Shown: piece by piece, positions 10,665-18,535 of the stretch
Layout: every line of letters begins with the position of its first letter
Numbering within the stretch: the first letter of the stretch is position 1
Source of the DNA: Bacillus alkalisoli
GTDB taxonomy: Bacteria > Bacillota > Bacilli > Bacillales > Bacillaceae_I
Assembly (NCBI RefSeq): GCF_002797415.1
Contig: NZ_KZ454944.1
Span: 1,258,665 to 1,322,664, forward strand
Length of the DNA stretch: 64,000 bases
Reading direction: 5' to 3'
Made by a program: the position numbers and the translations under genes
The notes under the pieces: model-generated
Databases searched by the model: none
Told to the model about the DNA's origin: nothing
What the model saw: only the letters and a program-made list of their open reading frames with translations

Positions 10665-10698
10665 AGAGCTTGGGCAAACGTTCCTAGGCTCTTTGTTT
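10665..10698 (+). terminator. Terminator after mnmA
   Basis: AGAGCTTGGG pairs with CCTAGGCTCT (two G-T pairs) before a T-rich stretch. Its right arm coincides with the GGCTCT left edge of repeat copy 3, so the repeat may have supplied part of the hairpin. Confidence 0.65.
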
Positions 10699-10743
10699 GT
10701 GAACTTGTCAAAATTGTCGTGTTTAATTACTTTGAAACCTAGA

Positions 10744-10867
10744 GTTGATTGCAGCGGAAGGCACTTGACTCCTGCGGGAAATAGAGGGAAGTGCGAGACC
10801 CCACAGGCGAAGCCGAGGAGGCTCGCATCCCTCCCCGCGGAAAGCAAGTGCCTGTAGCGGAAATCAA
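10744..10867 (+). repeat. GC-rich palindromic element, copy 3
   Basis: Begins GTTGATTGCAGCGGAAGGCA and ends with GCCTGTAGCGGAAATCAAC, with GACTCCTGCGGGAA and CCGCGGAAAGC blocks inside. A left flank AGGCTCTTTGTTTG (from 10686) resembles the termini of the other copies, so the full element probably spans about 10687-10890. It fills the mnmA-TPR gene intergenic space. Confidence 0.8.
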
Positions 10868-10962
10868 CGGACAGGTTATGAACAGTTCTATAGAACATGT
10901 AAGCAATTGCGTAAAAGCATATGCTATAATAACATCATAAAAATCGATTAGGAGCATGAAAA

Positions 10963-11616
10963 ATGAAAGACAACAACGCAATCGGAATAGAATTTTTCAA
11001 ACAAGGAAAATACGAAGAAGCAATCAAAGCATTCACCGAAGAAATAGAACAAAATCCGAAAAACGCAGTAGCATACGTCAACTTCGGAAACGTTTTAAAT
11101 ACAGTAGGTGAGACAGCAAGAGCAATCAAATTTTATGAAAAAGCGATCGAAATCGACGAAAATGCTGCATCTGCATACTACAGTTTAGGAAATACATACT
11201 TCGAACAAGAAAACATTCATAAAGCAAAAGAAAACTTTGAACTAGCGATGAAAAAAGGTCTAGAAGACAGCGACACGTTTTTTATGTTAGGAATGACAAT
11301 GCTTAGGTTCGAACAACCAAAGCTTGCACTACCTTATTTTCAACGTGCGGTAGAGTTGAACGAAAACGACGCTGAAGCACGATTTCAATTTGGTTTATGC
11401 TTAGCCGGGCAAGGCATGTTAAACGAAACAATTGAACAAATGGATCATGTACTAGCTTTAGATGAAAACCATGCAGATGCCCACTATAATTTAGGCGTTG
11501 CTTATGCTTATAAAGAAAATAGAGAAAAAGCATTACACCACTTAGACCAAGCAGTAGAAATTCAACCAGATCATATTTTAGCCGCTCATGCGAGAAAAGT
11601 AATTTCGGAAAACTAG
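10963..11616 (+). CDS. yrrB: Tetratricopeptide-repeat protein (YrrB-like)
   Basis: 217 residues made almost entirely of TPR units: about six 34-residue repeats with the usual pattern, for example AVAYVNFGNVLNTVGE, AASAYYSLGNTYFEQE and ADAHYNLGVAYAYKEN. No signal peptide or membrane segment is visible, so a cytosolic protein-protein interaction scaffold is expected. B. subtilis yrrB occupies the same position between mnmA and recD2. A -10 TATAAT lies at 10924-10929, and the start ATG 10963 follows AGGAGC. recD2 starts 19 nt downstream. Its partner protein cannot be told from the sequence. Confidence 0.9.
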   Translation: MKDNNAIGIEFFKQGKYEEAIKAFTEEIEQNPKNAVAYVNFGNVLNTVGETARAIKFYEKAIEIDENAASAYYSLGNTYFEQENIHKAKENFELAMKKGLEDSDTFFMLGMTMLRFEQPKLALPYFQRAVELNENDAEARFQFGLCLAGQGMLNETIEQMDHVLALDENHADAHYNLGVAYAYKENREKALHHLDQAVEIQPDHILAAHARKVISEN

Positions 11617-11635
11617 TAGTACGGAGGGGAAGCCG

Positions 11636-14053
11636 ATGACAAATAACCAATCTTCCTTGGATTTGTTTGAGGAACAAGAGCGTTTTATGAAAGGCACACA
11701 TTTAGTTACTATCTTTCATAACGAAGAAAATCTGTACTCTGTCGTTCGAATTCGAGTGAAAGACACGAACATGGATTACAGTGAAAAGGAAGCTGTTGTC
11801 ACGGGATATTTTCCAAGAATACATGAAGATGAGACATACATTTTCTTTGGAAATATAAAAGAACACCCTAAATTTGGAATGCAACTTCACGTAGAACATT
11901 TCCGAAAAGATTTACCGCAATCAAAACAAGGAATTGTGGCTTACTTATCAAGTGATTTGTTTACTGGTATCGGAAAAAAAACAGCAGAAACAATTGCAGA
12001 TCACCTCGGGGAAAATGCAATCTCGAAAATATTGGAGAATCCTTCTCTTTTAGACTCTGTTCCTAAACTCAGTGTAGAAAAAGCGAAGTTGATTTGTGAT
12101 ACGTTGATGGAACACCAAGGGTTAGAACAAGTAATGATTTCTTTGTCACAACTTGGGTTCGGTCCCCAATTATCGATGAAGATATATCAAACGTATAAGG
12201 AAGAGACGTTAGACATCATTCAAAAAAATCCTTATCAACTTGTGGAAGATGTAGAAGGTGTAGGTTTCAACCGTGCGGATGAGCTTGGTTCGAGGATGGG
12301 CTTGTCTGGGGCACATCCTGATCGGATAAAAGCTGGTTGTATGTACACGTTAGAACAGTTTTCCTTACAAGAAGGGCATTGCTTCTTGTTAAAAGATCAA
12401 ATTTCCAAACAAGTGTTAACCTTACTGAATGCTACAAAAGGAGAAAAAGTGTCATTAGACGACATTTCTCGGGAAATATTGCACTTAGTGGAAGAAGGTA
12501 AACTAATTTCTGAAGAAGAAAGAGTTTATTTGCCTTCGTTGTTTTTTTCTGAAAAAGGTTTAGTTAAAAACATTAAACGTGTATTAGAACAAAATCAATA
12601 CGAAAAGCAGTTTCCTGAGTCTGAGTTTTTAAAATCACTTGGTAGCTTGGAAGAACGTTTAAAGGTAAGTTATGCTCCTTCACAAAAAGAAGCCATCCAA
12701 CAAGCGTTACAGTCGCCTATGATGTTGTTAACTGGAGGGCCAGGAACAGGAAAAACAACCGTTATTAAAGGAATTGTAGAACTATATGCGGACTTACACG
12801 GATGTTCGTTGGAAACAAAAGATTACAACAAAGAGAACCCATTTCCGATTTTGTTAGTAGCTCCGACAGGACGAGCTTCTAAAAGGATGAGTGAAGCAAC
12901 AGGACTTCCTTCTTTAACTATTCACCGCTTGTTAGGATGGAATGGCGTAGAAGGTTTTCAATTTGACGAGGATAATCCGATTCCAGGTAAATTGCTCATT
13001 GTTGATGAAGTTTCCATGGTTGATATTTGGCTAGCTAATCAACTTTTTAAAGCGTTACCTGCTGACATACAAGTTATTCTTGTTGGAGATGAAGATCAGT
13101 TACCTTCTGTTGGTCCGGGACAAGTTTTAAAAGATATGTTAGATGCTAATGCAATACCAACAGTTAAATTAACACACATTTACCGACAAGAAGGCGGATC
13201 ATCCATTATTGATCTAGCCCATGATATGAAAAAAGGGGAATTGCCCCCTGACCTAATCGCTCCCAAAAAAGATCGGTCTTTTTTGATATGTGGACAAAAT
13301 CAAATCATTGATGCGGTGAAAAAAGTATGTGCCAATGCTGTGTCAAAAGGTTACACCGCTAGAGACATTCAAGTGTTAGCCCCGATGTATCGTGGAAACG
13401 CTGGGATAGACATTTTAAATAAAGAACTTCAGGAGTTATTCAATCCTAAAACAGAACAACGACGTGAAATGGCGTTTGGAAATGTGGTATATCGTACTGG
13501 TGATAAAGTATTACAACTTGTAAATCAACCAGATAGCAACGTATTTAATGGAGATATGGGTGAAATAGTCTCGATCTTTTATGCAAAAGAAAATACGGAA
13601 AAACAAGACATCGTCATTGTGTCCTTTGATGGAAATGAAGTAACGTACACGAAACAAGATTTAGGTCAGATCACACATGCCTATTGCTGTTCTATTCATA
13701 AATCACAAGGAAGCGAATTTCCGATTGTCGTCTTACCAGTTGTTAAAAGTTACTACCGAATGTTGCGTAGAAATTTATTGTACACAGCGGTAACTCGAAG
13801 TAAACGTTTTTTAATAATTTGCGGAGAAGAAGAGGCACTGCAAATTGGTGTTAAACGAACGGATGATACAAAACGGCAGACGACATTAAAGGCTAGATTA
13901 GCAAAATCAAATTTGTCTACGGACCAAAATGTGGAAGAAGAGCTTTTTGATCCGGAATTAGTGGCGTTGTTAAAGGAAGTTCCATTTGCAAAAGATGCAA
14001 ATATTGGGATGGAAAACGTTTCGCCGTATGACTTTATGGAGGATGACAAATGA
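11636..14053 (+). CDS. recD2: ATP-dependent RecD2-type DNA helicase
   Basis: A superfamily 1B 5'-3' helicase found without RecBC, linked to replication fork progression and repair. An N-terminal OB-like and helix-hairpin-helix region lies at about 1-220 (GIGKKTAETIADHLG). The helicase core follows: Walker A GGPGTGKTT near 365, Walker B LLIVDEVSMVD, motif III GDEDQLPSVGPG. The C-terminal UvrD-like module has IHKSQGSEFP and LLYTAVTRSK. The length of 805 is typical. It starts at ATG 11636 behind GGAGGGGAAGCCG and lies between yrrB and yrrD as in B. subtilis. Confidence 0.96.
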   Translation: MTNNQSSLDLFEEQERFMKGTHLVTIFHNEENLYSVVRIRVKDTNMDYSEKEAVVTGYFPRIHEDETYIFFGNIKEHPKFGMQLHVEHFRKDLPQSKQGIVAYLSSDLFTGIGKKTAETIADHLGENAISKILENPSLLDSVPKLSVEKAKLICDTLMEHQGLEQVMISLSQLGFGPQLSMKIYQTYKEETLDIIQKNPYQLVEDVEGVGFNRADELGSRMGLSGAHPDRIKAGCMYTLEQFSLQEGHCFLLKDQISKQVLTLLNATKGEKVSLDDISREILHLVEEGKLISEEERVYLPSLFFSEKGLVKNIKRVLEQNQYEKQFPESEFLKSLGSLEERLKVSYAPSQKEAIQQALQSPMMLLTGGPGTGKTTVIKGIVELYADLHGCSLETKDYNKENPFPILLVAPTGRASKRMSEATGLPSLTIHRLLGWNGVEGFQFDEDNPIPGKLLIVDEVSMVDIWLANQLFKALPADIQVILVGDEDQLPSVGPGQVLKDMLDANAIPTVKLTHIYRQEGGSSIIDLAHDMKKGELPPDLIAPKKDRSFLICGQNQIIDAVKKVCANAVSKGYTARDIQVLAPMYRGNAGIDILNKELQELFNPKTEQRREMAFGNVVYRTGDKVLQLVNQPDSNVFNGDMGEIVSIFYAKENTEKQDIVIVSFDGNEVTYTKQDLGQITHAYCCSIHKSQGSEFPIVVLPVVKSYYRMLRRNLLYTAVTRSKRFLIICGEEEALQIGVKRTDDTKRQTTLKARLAKSNLSTDQNVEEELFDPELVALLKEVPFAKDANIGMENVSPYDFMEDDK

Positions 14054-14082
14054 TATAAATGTTCGGAGAGAGGTGGTTCCTT

Positions 14083-14559
14083 TTGCGAACATTTTCAAGA
14101 ATCATCGGAATGAATGTAATGAACAAAACTACGGGAAATGTGATTGGTAAAGTAACCGATTTTTGCGTAAGTGAACCTGGACAAGTTAAAGGTATTCTCG
14201 TTGATGAGAAGGGAATTTTTAATCGTACGAAATTCCTTCCTTATGAAAATATACAAGGGTTCGGTGACTTTGAAGTAATGGTTGTGGATTATCAACTATA
14301 CCCAATTGTCAAAAACGAACAAGGTCAAGTATACTTTGAGCACTATCATGGGCTTAAAGGAAAAGTCTTTCTAACAGAAGAAGGAAATAAACTTGGCTTA
14401 TTAGATGATGTATATTTTGAAGAAAAACTGGGCAAAATCGTAGGGTATGAAGTGACGGACGGTTTTTTTGCTGATATAACGGAAGGGAAGAAAATTGTTC
14501 CCTATCCATCAGACTTAGTTATTGGAAAAGATGCCGTCGTTGTTACTGTAAGCCCATAA
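14083..14559 (+). CDS. yrrD: PRC-barrel domain protein YrrD
   Basis: 158 residues containing two PRC-barrel-like halves: GNVIGKVTDFCVSEPGQVKGIL early, then KLGLLDDVYFEEKLGKIVGYEV from about residue 110. PRC-barrels are small beta folds found in RimM, photosynthetic reaction centres and YlmC-like proteins; the role of YrrD is not established. Start TTG 14083 (MRTFSRIIGMNV) is chosen because GAGAGGTGG precedes it by about 8 nt. An in-frame ATG at 14059 has no ribosome site. It lies 29 nt after recD2 and is likely co-transcribed with it. Confidence 0.88.
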   Translation: MRTFSRIIGMNVMNKTTGNVIGKVTDFCVSEPGQVKGILVDEKGIFNRTKFLPYENIQGFGDFEVMVVDYQLYPIVKNEQGQVYFEHYHGLKGKVFLTEEGNKLGLLDDVYFEEKLGKIVGYEVTDGFFADITEGKKIVPYPSDLVIGKDAVVVTVSP

Positions 14560-14575
14560 CGCGAGGTGTCGGAAG

Positions 14576-14770
14576 TTGGTTCTTTCTTGTCCAAATTGCA
14601 AAAGCAAAGATATCGGTAAAATAGGTGTAAATCAGTACTATTGTTGGGGTTGCTTTATTGAACTAACCGTTTCCCAAGGTGTCGTGCATACCCATCAAGT
14701 TGAAGAAGATGGTACGTTAAGTTCACTAGATGATTTGTTTCATGAAGATGACCGACGAATAAGTATGTAA
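14576..14770 (+). CDS. Small zinc-ribbon-like protein
   Basis: 64 residues with CPNCKSK near the N-terminus and CWGCF about 17 residues later, a four-cysteine zinc-ribbon pattern, followed by an acidic tail. It starts at TTG 14576 with GAGGTG 7 nt upstream. The position between yrrD and a YrzQ-like gene suggests it is the counterpart of B. subtilis yrzR, but I cannot confirm this from sequence. Nucleic-acid or protein binding is possible; function unknown. Confidence 0.75.
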   Translation: MVLSCPNCKSKDIGKIGVNQYYCWGCFIELTVSQGVVHTHQVEEDGTLSSLDDLFHEDDRRISM

Positions 14771-14790
14771 ACTTCAAAGGAGTGAGTCGC

Positions 14791-14946
14791 ATGAACAAAA
14801 CAATGACTTCGTTGTTGCTAATCGGCATAGGTGCAGCAGCGTCCCAAATGAACCGTAACGGTCAAGTCAAAGACTTTTTTGGTGACTTAACATCTACACG
14901 AAATATGAAGAAAATGAGAAAACAAGCGAAGAAGATGTTTTCTTAG
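14791..14946 (+). CDS. yrzQ: Small YrzQ-like protein
   Basis: 51 codons behind AAAGGAGTGAG. The product starts MNKTMTSLLLIGIGAAASQM (a short hydrophobic stretch) and ends in a very basic NMKKMRKQAKKMF tail, the pattern I associate with the YrzQ/DUF3918 family found at this locus in Bacillus. It is the last gene of the recD2-yrrD cluster, before a strong terminator. The role is unknown. Confidence 0.7.
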   Translation: MNKTMTSLLLIGIGAAASQMNRNGQVKDFFGDLTSTRNMKKMRKQAKKMFS

Positions 14947-14962
14947 TATAAAACCTCTAGTT

Positions 14963-15005
14963 AGCTGTCTCCATCAACTTTTGTTGGTGGTGGCAGCTTT
15001 TTTTC
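14963..15005 (+). terminator. Terminator after the yrzQ-like gene
   Basis: AGCTGTCTCCATCAAC pairs with GTTGGTGGTGGCAGCT (G-T pairs included) and is followed by a run of seven T. The following 15006-15150 is AT-rich without other visible signals. Confidence 0.9.
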
Positions 15006-15150
15006 TTAAGAAAGGATTAAAGCACAAAGCGGGAAGAGTGAAAAAGCATATTCTATCGTAAGATGTTTTTTTAATTTTATACTTTTCGTTCATAGTTACC
15101 GAGTTGAGAGAATAAAATCATGTAACTTTACTTTGAAAGGAGAAATTCGG

Positions 15151-15390
15151 GTGGAATATCATTTAAATTGCAAAGAGAGTGCATTTGGCTGCGAAGTTAC
15201 GATTGATGAGGAAAATGGGCGATTCACAATTCGAAAAGCAGATTCGAGTGGAGAATTTTTCAACTCACCGGAAGAGCTTATTCATTGGATTCTTCAAAAT
15301 TGGGAATCAAGTGACTTTAATGATGAAAAAGAATTTAAAGAAATGTTAACGGAGATCCTTGTTTATTTTCCAATCAATAGCCATCAATAA
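15151..15390 (+). CDS. Small acidic hypothetical protein
   Basis: 79 residues (MEYHLNCKESAFGCEV...), acidic, with a predicted alpha/beta composition and no membrane segment. Start GTG 15151 follows AAAGGAGA by 7 nt; a TTG six codons upstream overlaps the ribosome site itself. The aminotransferase gene starts 35 nt downstream. No family was recognised. Confidence 0.65.
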   Translation: MEYHLNCKESAFGCEVTIDEENGRFTIRKADSSGEFFNSPEELIHWILQNWESSDFNDEKEFKEMLTEILVYFPINSHQ

Positions 15391-15425
15391 ATTCCACCAC
15401 AATTCAAAAAAGAGGTGCAGAACAA

Positions 15426-16787
15426 ATGTCTGATACAAAGCAAAAGCACAAAACACTGCTAGAATTAGACGATAAATACGTTTGGCATGCGATGAAGCCA
15501 TATAATCCTAATTCTACAATGGTCATTAAAAAGGCGAGCGGTTCATGGATAACCGACATAAATGACAACAGTTACTTAGATGGAATGTCAGGACTATGGT
15601 GTGTAAACATAGGGTATGGCCGAAAGGAACTTGCCGAAGCAGCGTACGATCAACTAACTGTCATGCCTTATTACCCACTGACAAACAGTCATCCACCCGC
15701 CATTCAACTTGCTGAGAAATTAAATGAATTATTACAAGATGAATATGTTATCTTCTTCTCCAATAGTGGCTCAGAAGCGAATGAAACCGCTTTCAAAATA
15801 GCGCGTCAATACCATTCACAAAAAAGTGAGCCAAATCGCTATAAAATCGTTTCAAGATATCGTTCTTATCACGGAAATACAGCAGCGGCATTAGCAGCCA
15901 CTGGGCAGGCTCAAAGAAAATATAAATATGAGCCACTTACAACAGGATTCATTCACGTACCACCTCCAGACCAGTATAGAAATGAAGAAGATGAAACAAT
16001 ACCACCTCAACATCTACAATCTGTACAACATATTGACAATGCTATGACCTGGGAAGTAAGTGAAACAATCGCAGCAATGATAATGGAACCTATCATTACA
16101 GGTGGTGGTATATTAATACCTCCAGATCAGTACATGAAAGGTGTAAAGGAAGTTTGCGACAAGCACGGTGCCTTACTAATAGTTGACGAAGTTATATGTG
16201 GATTTGGTAGAACAGGAAAGCCATTTGGTTTCATGCACTATGGAGTAAAGCCAGACATCATTACAATGGCCAAAGGAATTACTAGTGGTTACATGCCACT
16301 TTCAGCTACTGCTGTTAGAAAAGAAATTTACGAACACTTCAAAGGATCTCAGGAATATGACTATTTAAGACATGTCAATACATTTGGTGGCAGTCCAGCT
16401 TCTTGTGCAGTCGCATTAAAGAATTTAGAGATTATGGAGCAGGAGAACCTTTTCGAGCATTCTGAGAAAAAAGGAAACACCCTTTTAACAAAATTACAAC
16501 ATAACTTAGCCATTCACCCTTTTGTTGGGGATGTTCGTGGAAAAGGTTTACTTGTTGGAATTGAATTAGTGAGAGATAAACATACGAAAGAACCATTAGA
16601 AGTGGATTTGTTAAACGAAGTAATCGCTGAGTGTAAACGTAAAGGGGTTATTGTCGGGAAAAATGGAGCTACAGTAGCTGGTTTCAATAACGTTTTAGCC
16701 TTATCCCCGCCACTATCTATTTCAGATAAAGATTTACAGTTTTTAATTAACACGGTGACAGAAGCTTTGAACAAGATAGGGCCTTGA
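15426..16787 (+). CDS. Class III (omega) aminotransferase, YhxA-like
   Basis: A PLP-dependent aminotransferase of 453 residues. Visible are FSNSGSEANETAFKIARQYH (PLP phosphate binding), YRSYHGNT, the LLIVDEVICGFGRTG aspartate loop and the PLP lysine in TMAKGITSGYMP (about residue 285). This is the fold of taurine:pyruvate, beta-alanine:pyruvate and DAPA aminotransferases. The B. subtilis protein it most resembles in my judgement is YhxA. The amino donor is not decidable from sequence; it is not beside biotin genes, so BioA is unlikely. It starts at ATG 15426 with AAGAGGTG upstream. Confidence 0.88.
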   Translation: MSDTKQKHKTLLELDDKYVWHAMKPYNPNSTMVIKKASGSWITDINDNSYLDGMSGLWCVNIGYGRKELAEAAYDQLTVMPYYPLTNSHPPAIQLAEKLNELLQDEYVIFFSNSGSEANETAFKIARQYHSQKSEPNRYKIVSRYRSYHGNTAAALAATGQAQRKYKYEPLTTGFIHVPPPDQYRNEEDETIPPQHLQSVQHIDNAMTWEVSETIAAMIMEPIITGGGILIPPDQYMKGVKEVCDKHGALLIVDEVICGFGRTGKPFGFMHYGVKPDIITMAKGITSGYMPLSATAVRKEIYEHFKGSQEYDYLRHVNTFGGSPASCAVALKNLEIMEQENLFEHSEKKGNTLLTKLQHNLAIHPFVGDVRGKGLLVGIELVRDKHTKEPLEVDLLNEVIAECKRKGVIVGKNGATVAGFNNVLALSPPLSISDKDLQFLINTVTEALNKIGP

Positions 16788-16793
16788 CCGAAC

Positions 16794-17000
16794 GGTGTGA
16801 CTGCGGAAAAATTGGTAAGTGTAGCATAAAAAGCTCGAGGTGTAGCATAAAGTCCATCTTGTGTAGCATTAAAAGTGTAAAGGTAACAAAAGTCTAGTAG
16901 GTGTAACAAAAAATGGTCCAGGTGTAACAATTATTTCATCAGGTGTATCATAATTAGTCCAAGGTGTATCATAAAATTCAAAAGGTGTAACAAATATTCT
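16794..17000. repeat. 21-nt periodic array with GGTGTARCA core
   Basis: Ten units with cores starting at 16794, 16818, 16839, 16860, 16881, 16900, 16921, 16942, 16963 and 16984. Most spacings are exactly 21 nt; one is 24 and one is 19. Each unit is a conserved GGTGTA(A/G/T)CA followed by about 12 AT-rich variable bases. It starts 7 nt after the aminotransferase stop codon and lies in non-coding sequence. Period changes of 24 and 19 break any reading frame, so it does not code. Confidence 0.85.
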
Positions 17001-17041
17001 AAAAAGTTCTAAATTAGCAAATTCATAAATACAAAACAAAA

Positions 17042-17071
17042 GGCGTCCTTCCAAGAAGGGGCGCTATTTTT
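17042..17071 (+). terminator. Candidate terminator before yrrI
   Basis: GGCGTCCTTC pairs imperfectly with GAAGGGGCGC around CAA and is followed by TATTTTT. It may end the aminotransferase transcript after the 21-nt array. Confidence 0.6.
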
Positions 17072-17132
17072 AATGAAAAATACGAATAAATACTAAAAAC
17101 TCACTAACAATAACAAGTAGGAGGCGTTTCGC

Positions 17133-18191
17133 TTGAAAACTCAGTGGAAATGGCTAATTCGCTTAGGTTATGTCCTGCTTGTTAGTTTAATATTATTTGT
17201 GCTAATGAAGCTAAGTCCGTTTTGGCAGCCTATATTAAAGGTTGTATTAGTTGTATTAACGCCTTTTATCATCAGTTCTTTTATCGCGTACCTGCTTCAT
17301 CCAATAATCGAAAAAACACACGATGCCGGCATGCCTAGACCAATTGCTATTCTAATTATATATTTATTATTTTTCGGTGGAATTGGATTTGCCTTATACA
17401 AAGGAACCCCCGTTATGATTAATCAGCTAAAAGAGTTATCCGAAAACTTTCCTCGTGTAGCTGAAACGTATCGAAACTGGATTTTCCAAATCCATACCAG
17501 TACTTCCAATTGGCCAGAAGGAGTACATCAGCGTGTTGATGGCATGTTTGCAGAATTTGAAGGCATGATTGGCGTGCTTATACAAAAAATAATCAATGGC
17601 ATTAAAACTATTTTGAATTCCTTTTTTATTTTAATCGTCATTCCGTTCATCGTTTTCTATCTATTAAAGGATTTTCAGGAAGTGAAAAAATCCGTCTGGT
17701 ATTTAACTCCGAGGAAATGGAGAAAAGGTGGAATAGCGTTTTTAAATGATGTGGACAAGTCGTTAGGAAATTACATACGAGGACAATTGCTAGTATGCCT
17801 AATTATCGGCTTTTTAGCTACGTTAAGCTTATGGTTAGCAGGTATGAAATATCCACTAGTTCTAGGAATTATTATCGGTGTTACAAATGTCATTCCATAC
17901 TTTGGTCCAATCATTGGTGCATTTCCAGCGGTTATCATAGCCGCAACCATTTCGATTAAAATGGTGATCCTTGTTCTTGTCATTATTTTTGGTTTACAAT
18001 TTATTGAAGGTAATATTTTGTCTCCACTAATTGTCGGGAAAAGTTTGCACATTCATCCTGTTTTAATTATTTTTGCTCTCATTGTAGGTGGGGAGATTGC
18101 AGGTGTACTTGGGTTAATTTTAGCAGTTCCGGTATTTGCGGTATTAAAAGTTACTGTGATGCACGTAACTACTCATTTTATCAAACATTGA
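17133..18191 (+). CDS. yrrI: AI-2E family transporter-like membrane protein YrrI
   Basis: 352 residues with an N-terminal pair of membrane helices (about 10-28 and 33-50), a third at 70-87, a soluble stretch to about 150, and five more helices to the C-terminus. The family signature is seen in GNYIRGQLLVCLIIGFLA and GVTNVIPYFGPIIGAFPA. Family members export or antiport various solutes (for example TqsA-like or Na+/H+ antiport types); the substrate is unknown. TTG start behind AGGAGGCG. It precedes alaS as in B. subtilis, and the alaS promoter overlaps its stop codon. Confidence 0.9.
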   Translation: MKTQWKWLIRLGYVLLVSLILFVLMKLSPFWQPILKVVLVVLTPFIISSFIAYLLHPIIEKTHDAGMPRPIAILIIYLLFFGGIGFALYKGTPVMINQLKELSENFPRVAETYRNWIFQIHTSTSNWPEGVHQRVDGMFAEFEGMIGVLIQKIINGIKTILNSFFILIVIPFIVFYLLKDFQEVKKSVWYLTPRKWRKGGIAFLNDVDKSLGNYIRGQLLVCLIIGFLATLSLWLAGMKYPLVLGIIIGVTNVIPYFGPIIGAFPAVIIAATISIKMVILVLVIIFGLQFIEGNILSPLIVGKSLHIHPVLIIFALIVGGEIAGVLGLILAVPVFAVLKVTVMHVTTHFIKH

Positions 18192-18216
18192 CAACTACGA
18201 AATCGTTTCATATAAT
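18188..18216 (+). promoter_or_regulatory. Consensus sigma-A promoter of alaS
   Basis: TTGACA (18188-18193), a 17-nt spacer and TATAAT (18211-18216), a perfect match to the sigma-A consensus. The -35 box overlaps the yrrI stop codon. Confidence 0.92.
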
Positions 18217-18221
18217 CAAAA

Positions 18222-18478
18222 CAATATTACATATTTATTAATTCGAAGAAGGACCCGAGTACGTTACAGACCATCTTACTTAGAGAGGAATTCCGAGGCT
18301 GAAAGAATTCTAAGGTGAAGGGTAACCGAACGCTAATCCTGAGTGCAGAGTCAAACCCTGCCGGCATGCTCCGTTACAAGCAACTTGAGAGATGATCTTT
18401 CACTAAAAAAGATCATAATCAGGGTGGTACCGCGAGAATACATACTCTCGTCCCTGTTTTTGGGACGGGGGTTTTTTG
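18222..18478 (+). ncRNA. T-box leader controlling alaS (Ala specifier GCT)
   Basis: The leader contains GAAC-GCT-AATCCTGAG with the alanine specifier codon at 18332-18334, the T-box AGGGTGGTACCGCG at 18421-18434, and a terminator built from CGTCCC/GGGACG with a T-run ending at 18477. Uncharged tRNA-Ala is expected to promote readthrough into alaS. Confidence 0.95.
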
Positions 18479-18535
18479 TGTTTTTAAGGAACTTTTCACT
18501 TCGGATTTCAACATAATTAAGAGGAGGAAATACAA

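Noticed and set aside
16794-17000. CRISPR array
   Set aside because: Repeat cores of 9 nt with 12-nt variable parts are far too short, units are degenerate, and no cas genes are present.
16514-17054. Antisense reading frames across the 21-nt array with repeating Val-Thr-Pro-type peptides
   Set aside because: The peptide repeats merely mirror the 21-nt period. Period changes of 24 and 19 nt shift the frame, there is no ribosome site, and part lies antisense to the aminotransferase gene.
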